Positions 9,644 through 19,618 of a stretch of DNA of 64,000 bases are shown here, piece by piece. The position numbers and the translations under genes are program-made. The DNA is taken from the NCBI GenBank assembly GCA_001939945.1, contig MOEB01000010.1, forward strand, positions 62,001-126,000. Direction: 5' to 3'. The notes beneath the pieces are model-generated. The model was given only the letters and a program-made list of their open reading frames with translations. It had not been told where the DNA came from and did no database searches. How positions within the stretch are numbered: position 1 is the stretch's first letter; each line of letters opens with the position of its first letter. Origin of the DNA: Aerophototrophica crusticola. Its GTDB lineage: Bacteria > Pseudomonadota > Alphaproteobacteria > Azospirillales > Azospirillaceae.

Positions 9644-10617
9644 CCAAGAGCAACGGAGCGGCGGGCGCCCCCCGCCGCGACACCGATCCCGTCATCGCCA
9701 ACGTCGACGTCGTCCTCCCCTTCCAGCTTGAACAGTCCGGCTTCCGCGGCCGGCTGGTCCGGCTCGGGCCGGGGCTGGACGAGATCCTGAACCGCCATGC
9801 CTACCCGGCGCCGGTGGCCCAGCTGCTGGCGGAGACCATCGTGCACGCGGCTGCCCTGGCCGCGAACCTGAAGTATGACGGCATCTTCACCCTCCAGACC
9901 AAGGGCGACGGGCCGGTGGCCTATACGGTGGCGGACGTGACCAGCGTCGGCGACCTGCGCGGCTATGCCCGGTTCGACGGCGACCGGTTGACGGAGCAGC
10001 AGTCCCACAAGGGCTTCCTGCCGGACCTGGGCTCCCTCCTGGGCAGCGGCTACTTGGCCTTCACCGTGGACCAGGGGGAGCACACCGAGCGCTACCAGGG
10101 CATCGTGGAGCTGCGCGGCAGCGGCCTGTCCGACGCGGTGCGCCACTATTTCCGCCAGTCGGAACAGGTGGCCACGGGCATCAAGGCCATGGCCGGCAAG
10201 GATGCGGACGGCAAGTGGGTCGGCGGCGCCGTCCTGCTGCAGGCCCTGCCGCCCGACGACGTGGCCCTGGCCGCCGACCACCAGGCCGGCAGCCGGGAAG
10301 AGGACTGGAACCGCGCCATGATCCTGCTGGACACGGTGACGGAGAAGGAACTGCTGGACAGGACCCTGCCCGCCGACGTGCTGGCCTACCGCCTGTTCCA
10401 TGAGGAAGGGCTGCGCCTGTTCGACCGGCGGGAACTGCGCCCGGGCTGCCGCTGCTCCCGCGAGCGGGTGGTGAACGCGCTCCAGTCCATCCGGCGGGAG
10501 GAGCTGGACGACATGCGCGTGGACGGCAAGGTCGTGGTCACCTGCGAGTTCTGCAACAGCGCCTACGCCTTCGACGACGCGGACCTGGACACGGTCTATG
10601 GCGGTGCGGCGTTCTGA
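9640..10617 (+). CDS. hslO: Redox-regulated chaperone Hsp33
   Basis: Hsp33 is a cytosolic holdase switched on by oxidation plus heat, when it releases zinc and forms disulphides. The product is 325 residues from ATG 9640, a little longer than the usual 290. The C-terminal redox switch is intact: CxC at 270/272 and CxxC at 302/305. ATG 9640 overlaps the argF stop (ATGA); a GTG 12 bases earlier is possible. Linkage to argF is conserved in this class. The repeat immediately downstream may end transcription. Confidence 0.95.
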   Translation: MTKSNGAAGAPRRDTDPVIANVDVVLPFQLEQSGFRGRLVRLGPGLDEILNRHAYPAPVAQLLAETIVHAAALAANLKYDGIFTLQTKGDGPVAYTVADVTSVGDLRGYARFDGDRLTEQQSHKGFLPDLGSLLGSGYLAFTVDQGEHTERYQGIVELRGSGLSDAVRHYFRQSEQVATGIKAMAGKDADGKWVGGAVLLQALPPDDVALAADHQAGSREEDWNRAMILLDTVTEKELLDRTLPADVLAYRLFHEEGLRLFDRRELRPGCRCSRERVVNALQSIRREELDDMRVDGKVVVTCEFCNSAYAFDDADLDTVYGGAAF

Positions 10618-10640
10618 TATCGCGACTTTCGAATTCGAAA

Positions 10641-10726
10641 GTAGGTCGGATTAGCAGCCCCCCGGCCGCGTAATCCGACGGCGATTCCTGTTGGTCGTCG
10701 GATTACGCTACGCTAATCCGACCTAC
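10641..10726 (+). repeat. GTAGGTCGGATTAG palindromic element, copy 1
   Basis: A perfect 15-bp outer inverted repeat (GTAGGTCGGATTAGC at 10641-10655 and its complement at 10712-10726) encloses an 11-bp inner one (CGTAATCCGAC 10669-10679; GTCGGATTACG 10697-10707). The transcript would fold into a long two-part hairpin. Other copies are at 13680 and 48315. It starts 24 bases after the hslO stop. Similar elements are widespread in proteobacteria. Confidence 0.9.
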
Positions 10727-10745
10727 GATGGGAGCTTGACGGGCC

Positions 10746-11060
10746 ATGGACACGATCACTGACGCGCGGCGGCAGGCCGGGATGGAGTTGCAGGCCCTGG
10801 CGGAGGAGTTCGAGGGCAGCGACGAATCCGCCTTCCGCCGTTCCCGCATCGCCTGCTGGGTGGTGACGGCCGCGGCCGGCCTGATCGCCCTGGTCTTCCT
10901 GCTGGCGGCGGCGGATTGGCGCTATGTGCTGCTGCTGTGGTTCACCGTCAGCGCCCTGTCCTGGCTGACCTACTTCCTGTCCGTCCGCCGCCAGCGGGCC
11001 CAGACCGCCCGGCTGCGGGACATGGCGAACCGCTGGCTGGGCGTGAAGCCGGTGGTCTGA
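10746..11060 (+). CDS. Small two-helix membrane protein
   Basis: This 104-residue protein has a charged N-terminal helix (1-30), two membrane segments at about 35-55 and 60-80, and a basic C-terminal tail (RRQRAQTARLRD). I recognise no family. The ATG is only 20 bases past a palindromic repeat, and GGGAGC lies just upstream as a possible ribosome-binding site. Codon use and composition are like neighbouring real genes. Function unknown. Confidence 0.6.
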   Translation: MDTITDARRQAGMELQALAEEFEGSDESAFRRSRIACWVVTAAAGLIALVFLLAAADWRYVLLLWFTVSALSWLTYFLSVRRQRAQTARLRDMANRWLGVKPVV

Positions 11061-11387
11061 GGCGAGGCGTCCCCCATGCTACATGAGCACAATCAGGGGG
11101 TGATGCGGAAATGCCAGCCCCGTCTGCAAAGGATTTGTTGAGACAGTTTCTCAAGCGTTGGAAAGTTGCCAACCCGAACCGTCCCCCGTATCGTCCCGTT
11201 CGGAAACTTGGCCGCCACCTTTTCGGATAATGCGCGGCCGGGTCTCCCAACCAGGGGTCCGTCCGGCCTGTCACAGGGCCGCGGACAGGGGCGCGGCCAA
11301 CCGTTTCGTCCCCACAAATCCTGAATACACAGGGATGATCGGCAGCCGGCGTCATCGTTCGAACCAAAATCGGAACGGGGTCGCCTC
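11061..11387. other. Upstream region of the TonB receptor gene
   Basis: This 327-base gap holds no convincing gene. It contains a dyad, TTGAGA-N5-TCTCAA at 11138-11154, in a locally AT-richer patch about 235 bases before the receptor start. The dyad could be an operator or a small hairpin. No Fur box is recognisable to me. Confidence 0.35.
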
Positions 11388-13673
11388 ATGAGTATGGGTA
11401 CGGGTTCGCTGGCCAGGCTTCTGCTGGCCGGCAGCGCAGTGGTGGGCCTGACGGCCGCCACCACGTCCGCCGCGCACGCGCAGCAGCCGACGCAACAGGC
11501 GGCCGTGCTGGAAGAGATCATCGTCACCGCCACCAAACGGGCGGAAAACCTGCAGGAGGTGCCGGTATCCGTCGGCACCGTCGCCCCGGACAAGCTGGAA
11601 GCGGTCATGTCCGCCGGCGTGGACCTGCTGGCCCTGTCGGGCTCTGTCCCCAGCCTCTACGCGGAGTCCACCTTCGCCCGCACCTTCCCGCGCTTCTACA
11701 TCCGCGGCCTGGGCAACAGCGACTTCGACCTGAACTCCACCCAGCCGGTGGGCGTGGTGCTGGACGAGGTAGTGCAGGAAAACCCGCTGCTGCGCGGCTT
11801 CCCGCTGTTCGACATCGCCCGGGTAGAGGTGCTGCGCGGGCCCCAGGGCACCCTGTTCGGCCGCAACACCCCGGCGGGCACCATCAGCTTCATCTCAAAC
11901 AAGCCGTCGGAGAAGACGGAGGCCTACTTCAACGCCTCCTACGGCAAGTACAACACGCTGGAGACGGAGGGCGCGGTGGGCGGAGCCGTGATCGACGGCG
12001 TGCTGTCCGCCCGCCTGTCCCTGCTGTATGAGCGCCGGGACGACTTCGTGGACAACACCTTCACCGGCGAGGACGACGCGCTGGGCGGCTACAACGAGGC
12101 GGCGGCCCGGCTACAGTTCCTGTACGACAAGGGCGGCCCGCTGACGGCCCTGTTCAACGTCCATGCCCGCGACCTGGACGGCACGGCCCGTATCTTCCGC
12201 GCCAACATCATCCAGCGCGGCAGCAACGACCTGGTGCCCGGCTTCCGGCGGAACCAGGTGTTCCAGAACGGCCAGAACGACCTGGACGTCAGCAGCCGCG
12301 GCGGCAGCCTGCGGGTGGAGTATGATCTCGGCTCCGTCCTGCTGACCTCCATCACCGGGTACGAGACGGTGGAGGTCTATACCCGCGGCGACATCGACGG
12401 CGGCGTCTCCGGCACCGGGCCGGGCTTCATCCCGTTCGACAGCGAGACAGCGGACGAGATCCCCGACCACGCGCAATGGACACAGGAAGTCCGCCTGACC
12501 AGCCAGGGCAGTGGCCCGTTCCGTTGGCAGGCCGGCGTCTTTTATTTCAACGAGGACGTGGACGCTCGCGGCTATTCCTATGGCAACCCCACGGACCCGC
12601 GCGGGATCAGCCATTTCATCGACAGCAACCAGGAATCCACCAGCTGGGCTGTGTTCGGCCAAGCCAACTATGACATCACCGACCAGCTCACCCTCACGGG
12701 CGGCCTGCGGTACAATGATGACGAGAAGGACTACACCGTGTCCCGCACGGTGCGGCCGGGGGCCTTCGTCCCGGCCTCGGGCCCGGTGGGGACCCGGACC
12801 GGCGCCGCCTCCGTCTCCGGTGACCGCATCACCTGGGACGTCAGCCTGACCTACAAGGCGACGGACGACATCAACCTGTTCGGCCGCGTCGCCAGCGGCT
12901 ACCGGGCGCCGTCCATCTCCGGCCGCGTGCTGTTCCCGGCCAACCTCACCGGCGGGGCCAGCCTGAACTCCGACATCAGCACGGCGTCGGCGGAAAAGAT
13001 CATGTCCTATGAGGCGGGCGTGAAGTCCGACCTCTGGGGGAACAAGGCCCGCCTGAACCTCACCGGCTTCTATTCGGACATCAAGGACCAGCAGTTCGTC
13101 GCGGTAGGCGGGGCCACCAACGTGACCCGGCTGCTGAACGCCGACAAGGGCATCGCCTATGGCTTCGAAGCGGAGCTGGAGCTGCTGCCCGTCGACAACC
13201 TGCTGCTGACCGGCGGCCTATCCTACAACTACACGGAGATCGACGATCCCAACCTGCCGGTGGCGCCGTGCGGCGGCGGGTGCACCGTGACCGATCCCCT
13301 GTTTTCCGCCACCAGCACCAACGTGCGCATCGACGGCAACCCGTTCCCCAACGCGCCCAAGTGGCTGTTCACCGCCACGGCCCGCTATTCCATCCCCTTG
13401 GGCACGGGCGAGGCTTACATCTTCACGGACTGGAACTACCGCTCCAAGGTCAACTTCTTCCTGTACGAGTCGCGGGAGTTCCAGAGCGACAGCAAGATCG
13501 AGGGCGGCCTGAAGATCGGCTACCTGTCGGAGGGCGAGCGGTTCGGCTTCGCCGTGTTCGGCCGCAACATCACCAACGCCAAGGAACTGGAAGGCGCCAT
13601 CGACTTCAACAACCTGACCGGCATCGTGACCGAGGCCCCGTTCTATGGGGTCGAGGTGACGGCGAAGTTCTGA
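11388..13673 (+). CDS. TonB-dependent outer-membrane receptor
   Basis: This 761-residue outer-membrane beta-barrel imports a ligand with energy from TonB. It has a signal peptide (about 1-31, ending AHAQ), a TonB-box region EEIIVTATKR at about 42-51, and a plug domain (about 55-170) with VEVLRGPQGTLFGRNTPAG. The barrel ends in the expected C-terminal phenylalanine (VEVTAKF). The sequence resembles the large unspecialised receptor group common in alphaproteobacteria. Ligand unknown: no TonB/ExbBD, siderophore gene or sigma/anti-sigma pair is near. It precedes the urease operon, separated by a palindromic repeat. Confidence 0.92.
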   Translation: MSMGTGSLARLLLAGSAVVGLTAATTSAAHAQQPTQQAAVLEEIIVTATKRAENLQEVPVSVGTVAPDKLEAVMSAGVDLLALSGSVPSLYAESTFARTFPRFYIRGLGNSDFDLNSTQPVGVVLDEVVQENPLLRGFPLFDIARVEVLRGPQGTLFGRNTPAGTISFISNKPSEKTEAYFNASYGKYNTLETEGAVGGAVIDGVLSARLSLLYERRDDFVDNTFTGEDDALGGYNEAAARLQFLYDKGGPLTALFNVHARDLDGTARIFRANIIQRGSNDLVPGFRRNQVFQNGQNDLDVSSRGGSLRVEYDLGSVLLTSITGYETVEVYTRGDIDGGVSGTGPGFIPFDSETADEIPDHAQWTQEVRLTSQGSGPFRWQAGVFYFNEDVDARGYSYGNPTDPRGISHFIDSNQESTSWAVFGQANYDITDQLTLTGGLRYNDDEKDYTVSRTVRPGAFVPASGPVGTRTGAASVSGDRITWDVSLTYKATDDINLFGRVASGYRAPSISGRVLFPANLTGGASLNSDISTASAEKIMSYEAGVKSDLWGNKARLNLTGFYSDIKDQQFVAVGGATNVTRLLNADKGIAYGFEAELELLPVDNLLLTGGLSYNYTEIDDPNLPVAPCGGGCTVTDPLFSATSTNVRIDGNPFPNAPKWLFTATARYSIPLGTGEAYIFTDWNYRSKVNFFLYESREFQSDSKIEGGLKIGYLSEGERFGFAVFGRNITNAKELEGAIDFNNLTGIVTEAPFYGVEVTAKF

Positions 13674-13679
13674 CGCCTG

Positions 13680-13773
13680 GTAGGTCGGATTAGGAGCCGC
13701 GAGGCTCCGTAATCCGACGCCGGCGGCCGCAAGGCCGTCGGATTACGCGCCGCCCGGCGCTAATCCGACCTAC
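13680..13773 (+). repeat. GTAGGTCGGATTAG palindromic element, copy 2
   Basis: The outer arms GTAGGTCGGATTAG (13680-13693) and CTAATCCGACCTAC (13760-13773) are perfect, and the inner CGTAATCCGAC/GTCGGATTACG pair is conserved. The loop sequence differs from the other copies. It starts 6 bases after the receptor stop and ends 17 bases before a small ORF leading into ureD. Confidence 0.9.
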
Positions 13774-13790
13774 GAATCTGGAGGATGCGC

Positions 13791-13913
13791 ATGCCCTGGA
13801 CACGCTGGGCTAGCCGGTTCCGCGTCTGGTGGTCGGCACGGCCGGCCCACGGCCCCGCGGCCGTCGGGCTGGCGGAGTGCGGCGCGCCCCTGTTCGACCC
13901 CCCGCGCCGATGA
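13791..13913 (+). CDS. 40-residue ORF translationally coupled to ureD
   Basis: A short open frame begins at ATG 13791 behind a strong GGAGGA (13780-13785) and ends in a TGA that overlaps the ureD ATG (ATGA at 13910). The product would be about 40 residues, starting MPWTRWASRFRVWW, tryptophan- and arginine-rich, with a proline-rich tail. I recognise no family. The ribosome-binding site and the overlap suggest it is translated and feeds ribosomes into ureD. It could equally be a non-functional upstream frame. Confidence 0.45.
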   Translation: MPWTRWASRFRVWWSARPAHGPAAVGLAECGAPLFDPPRR

Positions 13914-14788
13914 GGGACGGGGAGAGCCCTGGCCTTCCCGGTCCCACCCGGTTGCAACGGGTGGACGGTGCCGCCCGCATCGCGTTCAAGGCGGCGCCGG
14001 GCGGGGCCACCGTCCTGGACGACCTCTACCAGCGCGCGCCGGCGCGGGTGCTGTTCCCCGACGTGGATGCGGGCGAGCCGCCCCAGGCCGTGCTGCTGAC
14101 CACCAGCGGCGGCCTGACCGGGGGCGACCGCCTGTCCATCGACGCCGCCGTGGGCCCGGGCGGGGCGGCCATCTTCGCCACCCAGGCGGCGGAGAAGCTG
14201 TACAAGGCGCGGGATGGGGAGGGGGACACCCACGTCTCCGTCACGGTCACCGTCGGCCCCGGCGCCTGGGGAGAGTGGCTGGCGCAGGAGACGATCCTGT
14301 TCGACGGCGCCCGCCTGCGCCGCTCCCTCACCGCCGACCTCGCCCCCGACGCCCGGCTGCTGGCGACGGAGAGCGTGGTGCTGGGCCGCGCCATGCATGG
14401 GGAAAGCCTGCGGACGGGGTTCCTGCACGATTCCTGGCGGGTCAGGCGCGGTGGACGGCTGGTCTGGGCGGACGCGCTCTGCCTGTCCGGCGACATCCCC
14501 GGCCTGCTGGCCCAACCCTTCGGCTTCGGTGGGGCCATCGCCTGCGGCACCCTGCTCTATGCCGGGCCGGACGCGGCGGCCCACCTGGACAGGGCGCGGG
14601 ACCTGCTGGCACCCTGCCTGGGCAATGACCTGAGGGGTGGGGCCACCTGCCTGGACGGGCTGCTCATCATCCGGCTGCTGGCGGACAGCGCCATCGCCCT
14701 GCGCCGGGGCACCATGGCCGTCGCGTCGGGCCTGCGCGCCGCGGCCGGGGGCCTGCCGGCCCGGCTGCCTCGGGTCTGGACCTGTTAG
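13910..14788 (+). CDS. ureD: Urease accessory protein UreD
   Basis: UreD binds apo-urease and, with UreF and UreG, helps deliver nickel to the active site. The 292-residue product contains the family blocks [29 protein letters not shown] and the region around [16 protein letters not shown] chose ATG 13910 because an earlier in-frame start would add an unconserved arginine-rich stretch overlapping the 40-residue ORF. ureA follows after 11 bases. Confidence 0.93.
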   Translation: MRDGESPGLPGPTRLQRVDGAARIAFKAAPGGATVLDDLYQRAPARVLFPDVDAGEPPQAVLLTTSGGLTGGDRLSIDAAVGPGGAAIFATQAAEKLYKARDGEGDTHVSVTVTVGPGAWGEWLAQETILFDGARLRRSLTADLAPDARLLATESVVLGRAMHGESLRTGFLHDSWRVRRGGRLVWADALCLSGDIPGLLAQPFGFGGAIACGTLLYAGPDAAAHLDRARDLLAPCLGNDLRGGATCLDGLLIIRLLADSAIALRRGTMAVASGLRAAAGGLPARLPRVWTC

Positions 14789-14799
14789 GGGGGACTGAA

Positions 14800-15102
14800 T
14801 TGAACCTGACCCCCCGCGAGAAGGACAAGCTGCTGGTGGCCATGGCCGCCATGGTGGCGCGGCGGCGCCTGGAACGGGGCGTGAAGCTGAACCACCCGGA
14901 GGCGGTGGCCCTGATCACCGACACGGTGGTGGAGGGCGCGCGGGATGGGCGCAGCGTGGCGGACCTGATGCAGGCGGGGGCGCAGGTGCTGACCCGCGAC
15001 CAGGTGATGGAGGGGGTGGCGGAGATAATCCACGAAATCCAGGTGGAAGCCACCTTCCCCGACGGGACCAAGCTGGTCACCGTCCACCAGCCGATCCGCT
15101 GA
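14800..15102 (+). CDS. ureA: Urease gamma subunit
   Basis: UreA is the 100-residue gamma subunit of the urea amidohydrolase. The canonical N-terminus [12 protein letters not shown] begins at a TTG codon (14800); no ATG or GTG fits, and AGGGGGG lies just upstream. The [10 protein letters not shown] and [22 protein letters not shown] motifs are intact. The UUG start may lower gamma-subunit output relative to UreB and UreC, or be compensated by the strong ribosome-binding site. Confidence 0.97.
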   Translation: MNLTPREKDKLLVAMAAMVARRRLERGVKLNHPEAVALITDTVVEGARDGRSVADLMQAGAQVLTRDQVMEGVAEIIHEIQVEATFPDGTKLVTVHQPIR

Positions 15103-15113
15103 GGGAGGGCGCC

Positions 15114-15434
15114 ATGATCCCGGGCGAAATCATCACCGAAGACGGCGACATCACCCTCAACGCCGACCGGCAGGCCATCACCCTTACCGTCGCCAACACC
15201 GGCGACCGGCCGGTGCAGGTGGGCAGCCACTACCATTTCTTCGAGGTCAACCCGGCCCTGTCCTTCGACCGGGCCGCCGCCCGGGGCATGCGCCTGGACA
15301 TCCCCGCCGGCACCGCCATCCGGTTCGAGCCGGGGCAGGAGCGCAGCGTCCAGCTGATCCCCTATGCCGGGTCCCGCCGCGTCATCGGCTTCCGCGGCGC
15401 GGTCATGGGCGACCTGGACACGAAAGGACCCTGA
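15114..15434 (+). CDS. ureB: Urease beta subunit
   Basis: This 106-residue beta subunit has the expected MIPGEI start and conserved [28 protein letters not shown] and RFEPGQ motifs. GGGAGG precedes the ATG. UreA and UreB are separate genes here, as in most bacteria outside Helicobacter. It lies 3 bases from ureC. Confidence 0.97.
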   Translation: MIPGEIITEDGDITLNADRQAITLTVANTGDRPVQVGSHYHFFEVNPALSFDRAAARGMRLDIPAGTAIRFEPGQERSVQLIPYAGSRRVIGFRGAVMGDLDTKGP

Positions 15435-15437
15435 GCC

Positions 15438-17150
<1,713 letters not shown>

Positions 17151-17207
17151 GGCACGGTTTCGGTCATCTTTTGATGTAGTTATTGATGCCTACTAGCGGG
17201 GCCAACC

Positions 17208-17408
17208 ATGCGAACGACCGTGACAATCGATGACGAGTTGTTGGCGAAGGCCAAGCGGTATGTCGACATCCAGGAAACCTCGGCCCTGTTGAACAAGGCT
17301 CTGAAGACGCTTGTCGAATTGGAGGCGTCCCGTCGACTGGCCCGGCTGGGAGGCAGTGATCCGGACCTTGTGGTCCCACCGAGACGTCGGCCGGATGATG
17401 ACGAATGA
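17208..17408 (+). CDS. vapB: VapB-type antitoxin
   Basis: This 66-residue antitoxin starts MRTTVTIDDELLAKA, typical of the ribbon-helix-helix VapB group that pairs with PIN-domain toxins. Its acidic/basic C-terminus (PPRRRPDDDE) would bind the toxin. It begins 57 bases after ureC and overlaps vapC by four bases (ATGA at 17405). It is therefore inserted inside the urease operon between ureC and ureE, on the same strand. Confidence 0.88.
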   Translation: MRTTVTIDDELLAKAKRYVDIQETSALLNKALKTLVELEASRRLARLGGSDPDLVVPPRRRPDDDE

Positions 17409-17776
17409 TCCTGGTCGACACGAACATCTGGGTGGACCATTTCCGAGACACCGACCCGTTGCTGGACTGCCTGCTCGGTAAGGGGATGGTGGGGACACAC
17501 CCCTTCATCCTGGGTGAACTCGCCATGGGGAACTTCCGACGGCGTGCCACCATCTTCGATGAGTTGTCCAACCTTCCGGACGTGCGCGTCTGCCCGGACG
17601 AGGAGGTCATGGAGTTTATCGAGACCAGAAATCTCTTCGGTCGCGGGCTCCGTTTTGTCGACGCCCATATCCTGGCTGCCGTCAAACTCTGGCCTGGGAC
17701 GTCGTTGTGGACACGGGATCGAAGGCTGCGCATGGCTGCAGAAGAACTTGGCGTCGCAGCCAAGGTGCTGAACTGA
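17405..17776 (+). CDS. vapC: VapC-type PIN-domain ribonuclease toxin
   Basis: This 123-residue PIN-domain protein keeps the acidic catalytic set: D5 in VDTNIWVDH, E38 in LGELAMG, D86 in FVDAHILA and D105 in WTRDRRL. VapC toxins cleave tRNA or rRNA when freed from VapB. Its TGA shares a base with the ureE ATG (TGATG at 17774-17778), so ureE translation is probably coupled to toxin translation. An intact toxin inside a metabolic operon is unusual. Confidence 0.9.
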   Translation: MILVDTNIWVDHFRDTDPLLDCLLGKGMVGTHPFILGELAMGNFRRRATIFDELSNLPDVRVCPDEEVMEFIETRNLFGRGLRFVDAHILAAVKLWPGTSLWTRDRRLRMAAEELGVAAKVLN

Positions 17777-18267
17777 TGACCACCCTTCCCCGCGCGACCG
17801 ACATCCTCCCCGCCGGCTCCTGGGACCCGGGTACCGCCGCCGACCGGATCACCCTGGACTACGACTCCCGCCACCGCCGCCGGTTCCGGCTACGGGCGGC
17901 GTCTGGGTTGGAGTTCCTGTTGGACCTGCCGCGGGCGACGGCCTTGCGGCAGGGGGATGGGCTGCGGCTGGAGGATGGGCGGGTGGTGCTGGTGCAGGCG
18001 GCACCGGAGCCGCTGGTGGAGGTGACGGCGCGGGATGCCGCCACGCTGGTGCGGCTGGCGTGGCACCTGGGCAACCGGCATCTGCCGGCGCAGTTCGACG
18101 GGGACCGCATCCTGATCCGGGACGACCATGTGATCGTGCTGATGCTGCATGGGCTGGGGGCGATCGTCCGCCCGGTGCGCGCGCCCTTCGACCCGGAATC
18201 CGGCGCCTATGCCGGGGGCGGGCACCACCACCACGGCCATGGGCACGACCACTCCCATGGCCCCTGA
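17776..18267 (+). CDS. ureE: Urease accessory nickel-binding protein UreE
   Basis: UreE is the nickel metallochaperone of urease maturation. The 163-residue product ends in a histidine-rich tail ([17 protein letters not shown], about 147-163) that would store or bind nickel. The core contains LRDGDGL-like and AWHLGNRHLPAQ motifs, including the conserved metal-binding His. ATG 17776 overlaps the vapC stop. The 3' end overlaps ureF by 11 bases. Confidence 0.95.
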   Translation: MTTLPRATDILPAGSWDPGTAADRITLDYDSRHRRRFRLRAASGLEFLLDLPRATALRQGDGLRLEDGRVVLVQAAPEPLVEVTARDAATLVRLAWHLGNRHLPAQFDGDRILIRDDHVIVLMLHGLGAIVRPVRAPFDPESGAYAGGGHHHHGHGHDHSHGP

Positions 18268-18937
18268 CGGCGCCCTTTACCGCCTGCTGGCATGGACCTC
18301 CCCCTCCTACCCGGTGGGGGCGTTCAGCTACAGCCACGGGCTGGAATGGGCCGTGGAAAGCGGGCAGGTGAGGGACGCGGCGGGCCTCGTGGACTATGTC
18401 GCCGCGGTGCTGGGGCGGGGCGGGGCCTGGGTGGACGCGGTGCTGTTCGCCGCCACCTGGCGGGCCGCGGCCAACCCGGGGGCGCTGGACGAGCTGGCCG
18501 ACCTCGCCGCCGCCTTCCGCGCCTCCTCGGAGACGGCGTTGGAGGCGCGGCAGCAGGGGCAGGCGTTCCTGACCGTCACCGCGAAGGCCTGGCCGCATCC
18601 CTGGCTGGACGCCTTCGCCAAGCGCCGCGCGGGCTTACCCGTCGCCCACTGCACCGCCATGGCCCTGGCCTGCGCCGCCCATGGGGTGCCGCTGGAGCCG
18701 GCGCTCCATGCGTACCTGCACGGGGTCTCGGCCAATTTGGTCTCAGCCGGGGTGCGGCTGGTGCCGTTGGGGCAGACGGACGGGCAGATCGCCACCGCCC
18801 GCCTCGCCCCCGTGGTCGCCGCCGTCACGGAACGGGCCCTGGCCGCGGACATCGCCGACCTGGGCACGGCGGCGCCCGGCCTGGAACTCTGCTCCCTCGC
18901 CCACGAAACCCAGTATACGAGGCTGTTCCGCTCATGA
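18257..18937 (+). CDS. ureF: Urease accessory protein UreF
   Basis: UreF (226 residues) joins UreD and UreG in the GTP-dependent nickel-insertion complex. The conserved [19 protein letters not shown] block sits near 13-31, and the C-terminal [16 protein letters not shown] is typical. ATG 18257 lies within the end of ureE, and the stop overlaps ureG (ATGA). Confidence 0.94.
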   Translation: MAPDGALYRLLAWTSPSYPVGAFSYSHGLEWAVESGQVRDAAGLVDYVAAVLGRGGAWVDAVLFAATWRAAANPGALDELADLAAAFRASSETALEARQQGQAFLTVTAKAWPHPWLDAFAKRRAGLPVAHCTAMALACAAHGVPLEPALHAYLHGVSANLVSAGVRLVPLGQTDGQIATARLAPVVAAVTERALAADIADLGTAAPGLELCSLAHETQYTRLFRS

Positions 18938-19599
18938 CCGCATCCCCTGGAAACGGCCCCCTGCGGGTGGGCATCGGCGGGCCCGTCGGGTCTGGCAAGA
19001 CGGCGCTGACCGACCGTCTCTGCAAGCTGCTGCGCGGCCCCTATGACGTGGCCGCCATCACCAACGACATCTACACCAAGGAGGACGCGGAGTTCCTGAC
19101 CCGCTCCGGTGCCCTGGTGCCCGACAGGATCATGGGCGTGGAGACCGGCGGCTGCCCGCACACCGCGATCCGGGAGGACGCGAGCATCAACCTGGCCGCC
19201 GTGGACCAGATGAGCGCCCGCTTCCCCGGGCTGGAACTGATCTTCATCGAGAGCGGCGGCGACAACCTTGCCGCCACCTTCAGCCCGGAGCTGGCGGACA
19301 TCACCATCTACGTCATCGACGTGTCGGCCGGGGACAAGATCCCCCGCAAGGGCGGCCCCGGCATCACCCGGTCCGACCTGCTGGTGATCAACAAGATCGA
19401 CCTGGCCCCGCTGGTGGGCGCCTCGCTGGAGGTGATGGACCGGGACGCGCGGAAGATGCGGGGCGAGCGGCCCTTCCTCTTCACCAACCTGAAAGAAAAC
19501 AAGGGCGTGCATGAGATCGCCCGGTTTATCATCCGCACCGGCGGCCTGCCCGACCGGCCCCTGCCGGAGGTGGTCCCGGCGGCGGTGGGGACGGACTGA
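18934..19599 (+). CDS. ureG: Urease accessory GTPase UreG
   Basis: UreG is the SIMIBI-class GTPase whose GTP hydrolysis drives nickel transfer into urease. The 221-residue product has a P-loop GGPVGSGKT at 15-23, the metal-binding CPH motif in [14 protein letters not shown], and an NKID guanine-specificity motif. ATG 18934 overlaps the ureF stop. The frame stays open upstream through ureF but that part is not real. It is the last gene of the urease operon; a LysR gene follows after 19 bases. Confidence 0.97.
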   Translation: MTASPGNGPLRVGIGGPVGSGKTALTDRLCKLLRGPYDVAAITNDIYTKEDAEFLTRSGALVPDRIMGVETGGCPHTAIREDASINLAAVDQMSARFPGLELIFIESGGDNLAATFSPELADITIYVIDVSAGDKIPRKGGPGITRSDLLVINKIDLAPLVGASLEVMDRDARKMRGERPFLFTNLKENKGVHEIARFIIRTGGLPDRPLPEVVPAAVGTD

Positions 19600-19618
19600 C
19601 GAAGGCGAGGGGAGTGGG

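Noticed and set aside
13829-13909. Longer ureD start at 13829
   Set aside because: The added residues are an unconserved Arg/Pro stretch overlapping the 40-codon frame; ATG 13910 gives the normal length.
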